Assembly (NCBI GenBank): GCA_950295325.1
Contig: OX485806.1
Location: 38,874,001-38,938,000, forward strand
DNA from: Polytrichum commune
Lineage: Eukaryota > Streptophyta > Polytrichopsida > Polytrichales > Polytrichaceae
Direction of reading: 5' to 3'
Length of the DNA stretch: 64,000 bases
Shown piece after piece: positions 10,923 to 22,353 of this stretch. How positions within the stretch are numbered: the stretch's first letter is position 1; every line of letters starts with the position of its first letter. The position numbers and the translations under genes were made by a program. Under the pieces are notes generated by a model that saw only the letters and a list, made by a program, of their open reading frames with translations, ran no database searches and was not told the DNA's origin.

Positions 10923-12035
10923 TAAAAAAAGACTCCCACAAAATTATTATAAGAAAAAGTCAAACCCCAAGTAAACATTCTAGGAAATGAAGAAGTTGAC
11001 AAACTAGCCAAAAAGTGAGCCAAAGAACCACATATCATACATATTACATTCCACCGTGTAGGACATCAAATACCATTCCAACCTCCATCGAACATGATGG
11101 CTCCATCCTTTACCTAAAAGGATACATAGAACCATAATGCAAAAGTGCCCTCATATCACATGCCACAAACACAATACCCAATGTCAGCAAAATGGCTATC
11201 CTCCAACCATATACACTCAAAATGGACAAAACTCTTATCGGATGCATATTGGATTATTGATGCCCAAATTACACAAGTGCTTAAATTAATGTATGGAAGA
11301 TATCTAGGTATTTATAGAAAGAAAAAAACACGTACTCAAACAAGACATCCCCTCAATGCAACCTCTACACAACCTGACAAAATATTAATTGTCTCCACTT
11401 TACAATCTTATTACAAGAATAAACACATAAATAACCTAAGAACCAACAAACAAAACAAAGTAGTACATGCACTTGCCCACACACTATTAGCCCACCCACA
11501 TACATTGCTTCACACTAATTAACCCTGGCAAATTTGAAGATTGCTCCCTAGATAACCCTATACCCTCATGGTCGCTCCCATGCTCATGCTTCCTCCCACG
11601 GTGCAAATATCCGGCCAAACTATGCTACAATATTTTACCCTATCGGTGCAACACCCACAACCAAAACCCCTTTCTCTCCCAATCCCCACCGAAAAGTCTA
11701 TGTCATAAAATTCACCTATTGTAATGACCGCTCTCTCCCACATAAGCTCTTTCTCACAAACTCAACAAATACGCTATATTACAACCACTCCCAATTCAAA
11801 AAGGTTAGGAAGTGCTATCACCGGCCATCATAACTGCAAGCATTAGAGGCTATCCTTAGGCACATTGTGAAGTACCTCAAAGATCTAAATGTAACCACCC
11901 ATAACATTCATAAACTCATGGAGACCTTCTTACAAATAGCCATTAGATATGTAACACACACTATACTAAACAAACATAAACTTGAGAAAAACACCCACCG
12001 GTCCCACTCGACTAAACCACCCATCACAACCATTA
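10923..12035 (+). pseudogene. Degraded LINE copy B, part 2: end of RNase H, RLE, C-terminus
   Basis: GNEEVDKLAKK at about 10990-11025 matches the closing RNase H motif (GNEKADKLAKEG). VYVIKFTYCNDRS at about 11700-11740 matches the RLE core. DLNVTTHNIHKLMETFLQIA followed by TILNKHKLEKN at about 11885-11990 matches the C-terminal helix. Stops and frameshifts intervene. It follows directly on the duplicated ACGCG after the solo LTR and ends shortly before a TA-type MITE remnant. Confidence 0.7.
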
Positions 12036-12159
12036 AGATAAATATTGTTACTACAATCCACCTGTTGACAATAAACATCAAGCAACTCCCTACCCTCTTG
12101 TCCACGTGGACGCAGATTGGATTTGGTGAAAGGACATCGCATGTCACTGTTATACACAT

Positions 12160-12385
12160 TAACCTTCTTTGTATTTATTATGGGTATGTGACAAAAGTAG
12201 CACAAAATAAAATAATCACCAACATGAATTTTATAGGAAAAAAATAATTATTGTGACCCACACTAATTTTCTACTAGAAGTTTAGCGTGGTTTGAAAATT
12301 AATGTGGCTCATATTGTTTCTCAATATGAAAATTCGCATAGGCTCTAGAAAATTACTATGACCCACGGTAATAGGACTATTTAAT
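12160..12385. mobile_element. TA-type MITE (M5), left-truncated or diverged
   Basis: The right end TAGGACTATTTAATG is followed by TA. The interior phrases GACCCACACTAATTTTCTAC and TCTAGAAAATTA match copies at 62240-63514, about 45990-46270 and about 35740-35843. The left terminus is not clear. Confidence 0.6.
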
Positions 12386-13244
12386 GTAATTCCGATGTCA
12401 AATTAACTCTAGAGGTAAATTGCGGATTGCACGCTATTTAGGGTTTTCATGTTGGACAACGAATGAGAGGGCTGGGGTGAACCAACCCGCACATTGGTTC
12501 CTTGGAGGCAAGGGTTGAAACATCCAATAAGGAACACGTGTATGGGTTGGTTCGCCCAAATCTAAGGGCCAAGTTCCGTGTACCAGACCTGGTCCATTTT
12601 TTAAGTGGGTGAGAAACGGGTGACATCATCCAAAAAATGGGTGATGTCACCCATTTAATGGATGGGTACTTCTATGTGGGGTGCTAGTTTATTTCAATTT
12701 CCTACTTTCTCACCAAATTTGGTGAGTAATAAGATATCACACCTTATGAAGGTGACCGGTAATGAAGGTCATCATCATTTAACTTTTGGTATTTGATTTG
12801 CTCATGATTTTTTGTATATTTATAGAATGAATTACAAATTATGTGTTATTGGTGTTCATAGGTTGGTACCAATGTCATCTATGCAAATATATAAATATTT
12901 ATATATTTTACTTTCAGTTGAAATCATGATTTTATGTTGTTTATAAGTGATTTTTGATACATTTGAATAGTCTTTGATTTTTTTTATTAAACCCGACACT
13001 TACTATCACATTACATTTTATATATGTATTTTTTTTATTATTAATATCCGAATTCTCGAAAACATCATATAATAAATGTTCCCACGAATTCACTTTAGTT
13101 CACGATGAGAACCCCTACAATATAAAATATAATCATCTTCTATTTCTTCTTTCCTTTTCACTTGAATAATAACTAAATGATTGTTCATGCATTAATAAAC
13201 TCAAGAGAGTAATAAGTAATCCTAATATTGCATCACACTTGCAA

Positions 13245-13570
13245 AATCTCATGTAGGTGATTGATGTGTACCTTGCGCTTCACTAAAGAATGCCACTATA
13301 CCGCAAGGAGCCCTAGGGGTACCCCTCAAAAGAAAGTACTTGAAGAACAATATGGCCTTTAGTACCCAAGGTGACCGGACGGCCCAATCACCAGAGCTTT
13401 CTAACCAGCACATGTCCTTCTTTTGACCGTTAGGACGGCCTGTCCTTTGGCACCCGTCCTTACACAACGTACAATGCATGACACCCATCCATGTGGGGTA
13501 CCAGTCGTTGGGTGAGGGGGATGGGCACATGGCACCACCCTTTTCCCAGCCACCCAGAGTCCAGGGAGTT
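13245..13570 (-). repeat. Dispersed repeat, inverted relative of 16640-16930
   Basis: Shared phrases read on opposite strands include GTGCCCATCCCCCTCA, ACCCCACATGGATGGGTGTC, GAAGGACATGTGCT and the stretch around CACCTTGGGTAC. The identity is clear but patchy, so both are old copies of one family. Confidence 0.75.
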
Positions 13571-14022
13571 TTGTAGAGAACGGATAATTTCCTAGCTCCT
13601 AGGAGGTGGCTTGGATTTTTTCAAATTTTACCCGAAAGTGGGCCTGGAGTAGATTTTATCGGGCGACGTCCCCCATTTCCTAATGTATTTAGGCAATTAA
13701 CCGACATTTCCTTTTTCATTTATCCAATTTCCTAAATGTCTAAAATAGGGCCGGTTTTGTATTTTGGTGGTGGATGTTTATTCCCTCCCCATTCCCCCCC
13801 CCCTTTAAGTTTCATTATCATACATTTTTATTTTTATTTTCAAGTGTTTAGGGTTAAAGAATGTCGGCATTCACTCTCTATTTTTTTTGTTTAAATAATA
13901 TCCTTAGTAGGAGTTGAAATTGGCAAAGCCCCTACCATCTTAGGGCCAAGGATGTAGCCTTCAGACAATACAAGATCCACAAAGGGTCCAAGTATTTTCT
14001 AGAGGTTACTTAGTATTGAAAG

Positions 14023-14337
14023 TTATGAAATTTGCGTACCATTGCCATTAGTATCAACCGCCCCAAACGAACAAGATTCATCACTCACACTCGGCGTATT
14101 AGGAGAACTCAGATAAGAAGAGGGATTAACATACAGAAAACGATACTTGCTATCATTCTTCCAAAGCGGGACAACGCCATTGATAATGTCACCTATCCCC
14201 TCATTTGGCCCTTCCAAGGCAATTTGCAGCATTGCCTCGAGCTTCTTACTCCAACACTCACAAAGATGCAAACTCACTTGATCACTCAACCGATTCAACT
14301 TCAACACTCGGACAACCCTAAACCCTAAAGCCAACAA
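14023..14337 (-). CDS. Unrecognised ORF, 104 codons
   Basis: The predicted peptide has a normal amino-acid mix (for example LHLCECWSKKLEAMLQIALE and DIINGVVPLWKNDSKYRFLY), unlike the low-complexity frames around it. I recognise no domain. It lies inside the putative element at 12566-14696, so it could be a captured host-gene fragment. Upstream on its strand lie short open stretches with stops; no promoter or splice signals were identified. It may be a chance ORF. Confidence 0.25.
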   Translation of the reverse strand: MLALGFRVVRVLKLNRLSDQVSLHLCECWSKKLEAMLQIALEGPNEGIGDIINGVVPLWKNDSKYRFLYVNPSSYLSSPNTPSVSDESCSFGAVDTNGNGTQIS

Positions 14338-14696
14338 GCCAACGGTAACTCCAACTGTGCATAGTATTAAAAAAATTACCTACAAAGTATATGTCCAGTC
14401 GGCGGGCCACCATGAAAAATGCCTTTCAATCAGTAATTTGCCATGGATACTCCTAGGGCAACTTGCCTAAATGCCGACACTTTTTCTTCTTCTAATCGTC
14501 CCATTTCCAAAATCCTTGAATTTTCTTCGAGAACTCCTTCCTAAACATTTCTATTTCATTCGGAGATTCTCAAACTCAACCAGCTAGCTTAAAACTAACT
14601 GCTGGCACTCTCCGTTTAATACACCCGCCCAACACCCATTTATTTTTCAAAAAATGGACCGGGACCGGGACCGGTTCATGGAACCTCTCCCCCCGC

Positions 14697-14720
14697 CCCC
14701 CCCCCCCCCCCCCCGCGCCC
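14697..14720. repeat. C-homopolymer tract
   Basis: A near-pure run of C obscures the end of the adjacent inverted-repeat terminus. Confidence 0.9.
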
Positions 14721-16345
14721 CCTTTTGTTATATAGGTACGCTTTGTATACATACGAGGATTCCTTCCCTCTCCCCGGTTTGCCTAGGGTAAAAAGAATTC
14801 ATCCAATTCCCTAAAATTCTATTCACCTACCCCACCCTTTTCTAAGGAGCCACATCGGGGGCCGACCAGACAATAATAATATATGCAGTCCACAGGAAAC
14901 ACGTTTAACGGCTGCTCCTCCTGCACGCTGCAGGATCCACTGCATGCGCACCTCACCCACTAGCATTGATGACGTGGAAGTTACGAGCTCACCAATCATA
15001 TGCGCACACGTGCTGTCGTCGAATCTTGGTCGATACGGACAGTGACACCTGGCACCAGAGGAAAGGTAGCTAGGGTAATATTAATTAAGGTAGGAAAGGA
15101 TCACAGGGTGGCGGCTGCCAGTCCCCGGAAGCCTGGAGAAAAGATCATGCCCGGGCTGCACTGTGTATTCATAATTAATAAGGGTCATATAAGGCCGAAA
15201 AGCAATCACCAAGTGCATTAATAAGGACCAAGGAAGACGGGCCCATGTGGCGCAACAAAGTGGAGGCTAGGCGTGCCACAACGGCCCATAAAGGTAGTGT
15301 AACAACAACGACCAAAGTAAACACATACCTAATAATAATATGGGATAACCCACCAAAAATCATCTAACCAACGACCATCCCCACCCCACCGACCAAGGAC
15401 AACTCCCCAAAGCACTGAGAAACAAACCAAAGGGACCGACAACTCACAACCATCGTTGTTTCCAATGCCAAGCGAGCGACTGCTCTTACCAACACCCCTT
15501 ATGACCATCGCCTTTTGGGAATGGAGCCGTGAGGACTTCGGATGACTTGGATTGTGATGGCAGGGTGTTCGACCACGAACAATGACCTCGTTGTGTATGT
15601 GTATGTGAAGATGGCTTGGGCTAGGGTGCTTAAGTTGGTTAGGATGAGTGGCGACTTAGTTGAGGCCCTGCTCAAAGGGACATCCGTGTAGTGTTTATGG
15701 ACGTATAGGAATTCGTGTAGTTGCCATATTACTTCCTCATCCGTTCTTTGATATGCTCTCTTCTGTTTTTGTGATTTTTTGCAACACAAAGTGGGACTGG
15801 TAGTTGTTTCTCAACTAATGAGAATTTAGGAAGCAATGGTCATGGTCATTGGTCACTAGTGTAAACAAGCCCTCGCATGCATTTCAACTTGAAGTGCACC
15901 ATAATAAATGCATTTCCAAAGTACTTTTACTTTTCCATAGCCCTTCACACAAGTACATTTACTTGTACTCGGTGTTTATAAAAATCATGCAAGTACATGC
16001 AACATTTTATTGGAATTGTCTTACCAAGTTATACCCCACATCATTTGCGATGCATCATTTGAAATCACTCATCATGATGTTTTAATGGGATAGGGCTGCA
16101 ATAGTATTTCATTTAGGTGTTTCCTTAGGGTGGGATATGCATTGTTCTTGAATGTGGTCTTGTTTCTATATGCATGGGCCTTTGGGTGGCCTCAACTACT
16201 AGATTGAAGTGTATTATATATATATAGTTGTTGAATATGAGCATGTATCTTGCGTTACAAGTGATGTTTTTGGTCCAAAAATAACTTTTCTAACAAAAAT
16301 AGGCAAAAATAAACACCCTCTTAACACACATATATACCACAAAAT
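14721..16345. other. Intergenic, no gene recognised
   Basis: GC is slightly higher at 14870-15480. Short ORFs only. A phrase around GGTCATGGTCATTGGTC at about 15838 recurs at about 42955. Confidence 0.45.
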
Positions 16346-16346
16346 A

Positions 16347-16930
16347 TACCAAGGGCGAGGTTCCATGTACCGGTCCCAATCCACTTTTTGAAAAATAAAA
16401 TGAGTGGGCGGGTGGGGAAAGGGTGGTGCCATGTGCCCTATGTCCGGGATGAACCGGCGGTTAGTTACAAATGAACTGGTTGAGTTTGACAAATAACCTG
16501 CTGAAGTTGGAGACTTTAGGAGAACCACCGATCATTTTAGGGGAATCTATAGAATATACCTCAAATGAATAAATCAAGACCGGAAGATGCCACCGGTTGG
16601 TTTTAGAATCACTAGGATCTTGACCGACTATCCCCAAAAACTCCCCGGGCACTACAGGTGCCCATCCCCCTCATCCAAGGACCAGTACCCCACATGGATG
16701 GGTGTCCCACATTGCCACTGTGCAAGGACAGGCGGCAAAGGACGGGCCATCCTAATGATCAAGAGAAGGACATGTGCTAGTTAGAGAGCTCTAGTGACCG
16801 GACCGGTTGGTGACCTTGGGTACGTAGACCCTTGGGTACTAAAAGCCATATTATTCTCCAAGTCCTTTCTTATGAGTTCTTTCAAGTACTAAGTGCCCAC
16901 CCCGATTACCAATTACAAAAGCTTATGAAA
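16347..16930 (+). repeat. Composite dispersed repeat (terminus, ACCGGTT module, 13.3-kb-type module)
   Basis: It opens with GGGCGAGGTTCCATGTACCG, like the ends at 12566 and 14690. It continues with an ACCGGTT-type module (about 16455-16640, also at 18915-19095, 28868-29175, 37184-37335 and 45290-45455). It finishes with the module shared with 13245-13570. No coding potential is evident. Confidence 0.6.
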
Positions 16931-18914
16931 TCCAATTGAACTAGACTCACACTTGAGAAGAAGCTTTTTGACAATTTGTTGCATGAAAAATTAACTTAAG
17001 TAAGGTTGATTCATGTTATAATGGAAACGTGATTTAATTTGAATCCTAAAGGTCTCATACTACTTGATAAACATGCGTCTCATATTGTTTAGGTTGGGCT
17101 TTCTTAGTAATTTGATGTTGGGTTAGCTTCAAAGACCCCAAGTTAGTTGAATGGGACACATTACCTATAGAAGACATTTATTATTAACATGCATGGATGA
17201 GAGGTACGCTGTATCCGATGATTTCCTCTCATTATGAAATTGTCAAGGGCATTTTTTAGGATTAACCTTCTTGAAAGGGAAGTTATGCTTTGATGAGCTT
17301 TGCAAACTTCAGAATATAATGCAAAGTCCATGCCAATGCATGCAACGGCATAAGATTCTACATATGATCTTATATCAATAAACAAATTTTGCAAGTGTCG
17401 AGGCATTGAATGTGATAAAGTGAACATAGTAAGCCGACATGAACATGCAACCAATCATATTGAAGTTGATACTTATTGCATTTTTAACTTCCCCCTTGGA
17501 CTTGGTGTGAGAATGTTTTTCCTCTTGAGAAAGTTAAAACAATCCCATCTCATGAAATGCTTATGATATATGAACATTGTTGGGATTGAAAATATTGTTT
17601 CCTTTCATTATGACCACGACCACAAACCCCTCCCCCCCCCCCCCCCCGCCCAAAAAAAAAAGGAAAAAAATTCAAAAGTTGCTCCTTTTGTGGGGCCACA
17701 TGCAACCTTCAGCAAGACTCTCCATCAACAACAAGTGGAAATCACCCAAATACGGGAACATTGTTGCATGATTTGAGGGGTTTTCTAGTAAATGCACACA
17801 TTGATACAATATTGCTAGACATGTAGTATTGTACAATAGCAGTGTCAACGTAGAGTGTATTCACCTTATGTTTAGAGACCTACAACCTAGTGAACGGATT
17901 CTCAAAAGAAGTTGCCATGTATGCTATCTCTTAGTGATTTGCCCATGCAACTCATAGACTACATTATTATATGTTAAAGGAATGAGATGAGGTTGCCTTG
18001 ATACAGGGCTTGAAGTTGCTTGCACATTATGCTACCCGTAACACATGCTCCTTGTGACTATGGTTCCTTTACATGGATTGGGCTTGGTTCCTCTTTGCAA
18101 TTCAATTGATTTCAAATCTAGGAATTTCAAGGTCATGGGACTAGAAGTGCTTCAAGGCTAAGTCAAAAATACTAATCTCCTAGATTAATGGAGTGCAGTG
18201 CCTTATGTGAGATAAGGACTAATATCAAGTTGGTAGCAAACATGAGACTACGCAATTCTACATTTTAAAATAGGAAAGTAAACCTCTCTCTAATAAGTCA
18301 TAAAAGGAGCATTCTAACACAGAAGTATGCCTCATTTTCGACTTTGTTATATGAGCAAGCGTGACACAATATGTAATCTGTAGGGATTGAGATTGGCATT
18401 GGGATTGGGATTGGCAATGCAATTGTTGTGTTGGGATAAAATGTCATACAAGGAGTTAGTTTTTTTAAAATGTTATTGTAGTGTGCACCAATACTGGAAT
18501 TACTGTGGATGGGAATGAGACATAACTGTGGGACATTATCCTAGAGAATTCATTTCATATTAACTACTGTTGTTTCCCAATTTGACATCTGATTGCTGAA
18601 AAAGTACCACTTTTGGCAAGGTGTGACATGCTTGCTTGGGGGCCCAGCCTGCGTCCCCTCAAAGTCGGTGTGCTCTTTTCTTTTGGTTTAATTAATTCTT
18701 GGTACTGGCTGATTGACTTTCTGTCTCAAAAGAAAAGCAAAGAAAAGGATTGGCCACGTGAATCTTGACTTGATAGTTTCATGTTTGTATAAATGTTCTG
18801 CAATCACATCAAAAAACCTGCAGGACAGTTTGAACGAATTCTCCCATGCAATTCCCACAGCACAGCACATTGACTGAAGCTTTGTCCTTATGGAGGAGAA
18901 AGGACACTTGAGAC
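16931..18914. other. Intergenic, AT-rich; C/A simple run at about 17630
   Basis: No gene is supported. A poly-C followed by poly-A tract sits at about 17628-17670. Confidence 0.45.
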
Positions 18915-19095
18915 CAAGGAACGGATGAACCGATTGTGTTTGAGAAATAACCGGTGGAAGTTCAAGACTTCAGGAAAATCACTGTACACTCTAAAGGGAT
19001 CTATGAAATATACCTCAAGTTAGTAAAGGAAAACCGAAAGATCACAACATGTAACCGGTTAGACTTGGAAACACAAGGATTTTGAACGATTATGC
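18915..19095 (+). repeat. ACCGGTT-family dispersed repeat
   Basis: Contains GAGAAATAACCGG, GAAGTTCAAGACTTCAGG, ATCTATGAAATATACCTCAA and AACCGGTTAGACTTGGAAAC, all of which recur in order at 16455-16640 and, inverted, at 28868-29010, 37184-37335 and 45290-45455. Confidence 0.8.
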
Positions 19096-19099
19096 CCAG

Positions 19100-19406
19100 A
19101 AATCTCCCCGGACACTGCTTGAAACAGGTTGACAGGATTTTCTGAAATAGTCACTATTTTGATGGTACGAGGAATAGAAATAACAAGATCCCCAGAGTGT
19201 CCAGACACTTTGAAGGACTCGCATGTTAAGTGTACTGTTGAGCAAATTCCAGTAAACCCATCAGAAGGGGCACCCTTGACAGAAATCTGCAAGCACTTGA
19301 GGGGCTGATGAATTCCAGAACCCAATCTTTTGTGTGGAGTACTCATGCTGATAGCAGATTGATAAAATGTAAGATGGTACAAGCAAAATAAACCCCAGGT
19401 TTTCAA
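19100..19406 (-). pseudogene. Unrecognised minus-strand ORF, possible exon remnant
   Basis: A 115-codon frame (19059-19406) opens on the minus strand; its last part runs into the ACCGGTT repeat. The unique part has a gene-like composition. The order APSDGFTGIC, STVHLTCESFKVS, GHSGD, ENPVNL faintly recalls a central segment of the plant sliding clamp PCNA (PS-x-EF-x-x-IC, TV-x-IS..VKFS, GD, EPVSL), but spacing differs and I would not name it on this basis. Confidence 0.2.
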
Positions 19407-20026
19407 ATAATAACTATGGCAGCCGAATATACTTCAAATGCGACCATAGCCCTGTGCACACTTCAATTCAAATAGGATGAGAGGTGGACACTGACAAAAT
19501 GCAACGTAGATGAACCACGACGAGAGAATATTCTACACAACTCTGTTAAACCGGTGGGGTGACAATGAAATACATTTATAAGAACGTAGGTAACTTATAT
19601 TCAGTGCCTTCAGTTGTTCATAAACAAACAATACACAGACATTACTACGGAAGTGCACCCTGTATAGACAGATACAATCAAGGTTGCTTATTCTGATCAA
19701 TATCTAAATAAAAGTGCTTGAATGGTTTCACTGCAACTCTGATTCCAGTTCGAGAATGTTTGAAAGAGGAGGACATAAGTTCATGGCCAAATAGGGAAAA
19801 CGAAGCATATAACGAACGTTGCATCACTCTCAGCCAATCATATTCGTATGAAGTTTGGAACGACCTACAAGGATATCTAGCGCTTCAGAGCACGGTTTTG
19901 GCCTACTGGCCATAGCCGGCATAGAAAAGTCGTGGCCACTAGAGCAAGAATGGTCTCCATATTCGGTGCAGGGACCTGGTGTATGCTGAATACTTGAGGA
20001 TAATGTTAAGGACGAAGATATTGCAT

Positions 20027-20248
20027 TCACTGATCGTGGGCGCGGAGGTGAATTTCCTCGGCGGGTGAGGGAATCGGTGGCAAAATCATATTCGCTCTAG
20101 GTTCAGGAAAAACGTCAAGAAGACCACAGACGAAGTCTTCCCCTTCGTGTTGAGCAGCATTCGGTGGTCCGAGTCCATTGGCATCAGCTACATGATCCAC
20201 TACATTGCCACGGTTCGCGTCTGCCGGTATCTCTTCACCGCAAACTCT
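20027..20248 (-). CDS. Possible last exon of an unrecognised gene
   Basis: On the minus strand a frame runs from a candidate acceptor (CACTGCAG) to a TGA at 20027. Its peptide includes RVCGEEIPADANRGNV, VADANGLGPPNAAQHEGED and ILPPIPSPAEEIHLRAHDQ. It resembles the ORF at 60507-60860 in VADANGLGPPNAAQHEGED versus VTADAFGQPNAVHNEGGD, each preceded by a Cys-Gly. Possible upstream exons are at 20352-20495 and 20787-20870. The exon joins are not proven and phases do not all agree. Confidence 0.3.
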   Translation of the reverse strand, partial: RVCGEEIPADANRGNVVDHVADANGLGPPNAAQHEGEDFVCGLLDVFPEPRANMILPPIPSPAEEIHLRAHDQ

Positions 20249-20351
20249 GCAGTGCTAGGAGTTTCACAAATTCAGAGAGCGAGGAATCAATCCTGGAGGC
20301 AGGACAAGGAAATGCGGGTTTAGGAAGTCTTGAAACACAAACAAAGAAGTG

Positions 20352-20512
20352 AATACCTCACCTTTTTCTCCCAGAGACATCCACAAGCGGTGCCCGACGT
20401 CTTTTTCCTGGTACAGTCGAGCTAGAACGCCTTGGCTTTCGCCTACCCCGTCCATGGCCGCGCCTTCCTCTGGAAAATAGGGTGCCGCGCGAGTCAGCAA
20501 TGTGTCATCCAA
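20352..20512 (-). CDS. Possible internal exon of the same locus
   Basis: The minus-strand frame contains RAAPYFPEEGAAMDGVGES and YQEKDVGHRLWMSLGEK, followed immediately by a donor-like G|GTGAGG. Another donor-flanked frame at 20787-20870 (PAAPYFPTRTLELSAMEM, then GTGAGT, preceded by a CTTCAG acceptor) shares AAPYFP. This suggests duplicated or alternative exons. The regional GC is higher than its surroundings, which fits a genic or formerly genic stretch. Function unknown. Confidence 0.3.
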
Positions 20513-20786
20513 AGTTTTCCTCTTGACCCCTATAACGCTTTGAGCATGTCCAATGTACTAGTTGTGTATACTCTCTTTACCTTGGACAGTGTGAAATCTT
20601 CCTCAAACTCTTTCCAAGCTAGTTTGTGTCCAGGTGTCAACAAGACTAACCTTTGCAAGACAACAACCTTTCACTATCTACCAAAAAGTCACATCAAAAT
20701 CTGCATTCAAGTTGTACAATTTCAAAATACCGTATGTAATAGAGACCTAAAACGGGCTCCAAAAGTGACAATACATAATACACTCA

Positions 20787-20870
20787 CTTCTCCTTCGCCT
20801 CCGCCGAGGCCATCTCCATTGCTGAAAGCTCCAGGGTTCTGGTTGGAAAGTATGGAGCGGCAGGTTCCGC
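20787..20870 (-). CDS. Possible 84-bp exon of the same locus
   Basis: On the minus strand TTTTCTTCAG precedes an open 28-codon stretch starting AEPAAPYFP and ending AEAKEK, followed by GTGAGTGT, a good plant donor. It lies upstream of the candidate exon at 20352-20512 on the same strand. Short length makes this a suggestion only. Confidence 0.28.
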
Positions 20871-20974
20871 CTGAAGAAAATCACCTCACAAATTGGAGTA
20901 CTGTAAGTTTCAGATGCACAGTCAAATCTCCAACCACAACTTTCCACAGATTGAAAGTGGTGCAAAAATCCTAA

Positions 20975-21866
20975 GAGATACTAACGAGGATCAAGCACCA
21001 AATGCAGCATTAATCTTCAAAACACTCGCAATGATTATGGCGGCCTCGCAATTTACTTCCGAAACAATGTGGAGAGATATAGAGCACAATAGCTGATATG
21101 CCACGGTTTCGGGAGCATATAAACCCTCCGAAGACCACATTAGAAAATCCCTCACTGCTCTCTAAACGACAAAAAATCTTCATGGCAGACGAAATCCCAC
21201 TTGCCTCCACAACTTCAGTGGGGTATAAATCTCAACAGAGATCCAGCCAAGGTCGGATTAGGTCAAAATGGTCAAAGGAGGAAGACGTATGGAAGTGCTC
21301 TACCACACAGAAAACTACGCCCCTACAATGGAGGAATTGCTCAAGCATGGAGCGAAAACCCCCAAACCACACGACTCGACTCTTGTCGCTCAACCTCGCA
21401 CACATCCAGCAAGATATACGAACCACATGTGGTACGTAGAAGATTCAGAAGAGAGCAGCGAATACTGTACCCCTACAGTGTGTCGATCAACCCTGCCTTT
21501 CGATCAAACACTCCAAAGCTCAAAGCGACGAGAGAAAATCGAAACACGGTATTTAAACGAAATAAGAGTTGGACTGGCCGATGCGATGACGTGACGAGGT
21601 CCTTGCCGGGACCTCTTGGAAATTGCTATTGTATTGGGGTGGTGGCGTCGGAGACACATATAGAAAGAGTATTTCAAGGGACGTGAGAGCGGGCTAATGT
21701 ACCAGTTACTGTACGGAGGTCTTCCTCGCCGTAATTATCGCTACCGACACTATACTAGCTAGGGTGGAGGCGCCCCTAATCACTTAATTAATTAAGAGAT
21801 TCTGCGTCAAGTTTGTGGAAGCATAATGAACGCAGTGCAGTTTTCCCTCGTGGAAGGTAGGCTGAG
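20975..21866. other. Moderate-GC stretch, no certain gene
   Basis: Several overlapping ORFs of 100-160 codons exist on the + strand (for example 21201-21686), but overlapping frames show equal openness and none has a recognisable domain. It may be the 5' region of the putative minus-strand locus or old gene debris. Confidence 0.35.
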
Positions 21867-22353
21867 GGGCCACTGCACACACGAGACTGAGAGCCCGTGA
21901 CACTCTCATTGGTGGAAAAGGCGGAGCCGGTCCCAGTTCGCTTCCCACTACGCTTGAGGGACCAATGGAGTATGTGAATGCAAGATGGATGTAAAAGCCT
22001 ACATGGACTCCTACATGGCATCCAAATGGATCACGTTTCATGGTTACTTGGACTATTTTCAAAAACCGTCTCTTGGAGGAAGGCCTAACACAAAACCGGG
22101 AGACCATGGCGCTCCGAATGCTCACAACCATTGGTTTATTATATTTTATCATGTGGGAGGACTCCGCATGAATAGAGGTTCATTGAAATAGCATTTGGTT
22201 GAGGACCCGGTCATGTATGTCTTCACACTACACTTGAGGATCCGTGACCACACTGCATGATTTCGGAAGTGCCTTGGGACGGCCGTGGGACGATTTCTTT
22301 TGGGCTCTCACAATTTCATGGTCACGGTTCTTGGCTCGTGTGTGAAGTGGCCC
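21867..22353 (+). mobile_element. Harbinger-like MITE (M2) copy 1
   Basis: The left end GGGCCACTGCACACACGAG and the right end (inverse of GGGCCACTTCACACACGAG) match the element at 36101-36599, read in opposite orientation, through most of their length. No clear duplication flanks this copy, unlike the other. No protein is encoded. Confidence 0.75.

Larger units (their letters stand above)
12566..14696. mobile_element. Possible composite DNA element with GGTTCC..GGTCC ends
   Basis: The left end reads GGGCCAAGTTCCGTGTACC..GGTCCATTTTTT, after TAA. About 2.1 kb away an inverse version occurs (AAAAAATGGACCGGGACC..GGTTCATGGAACC), just before a C-run that hides the exact edge. A third terminus of this kind is at about 16347. 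Within it, 13245-13570 is an inverted copy of 16640-16930, and 14023-14337 holds a minus-strand ORF. Whether this is one element or two neighbouring MITEs is unresolved. Confidence 0.35.

Noticed and set aside
12566-14696. Firm call of a gene-capturing Pack-type element
   Set aside because: One end is obscured by a C-run and the internal ORF is unrecognised, so only a tentative element is listed.
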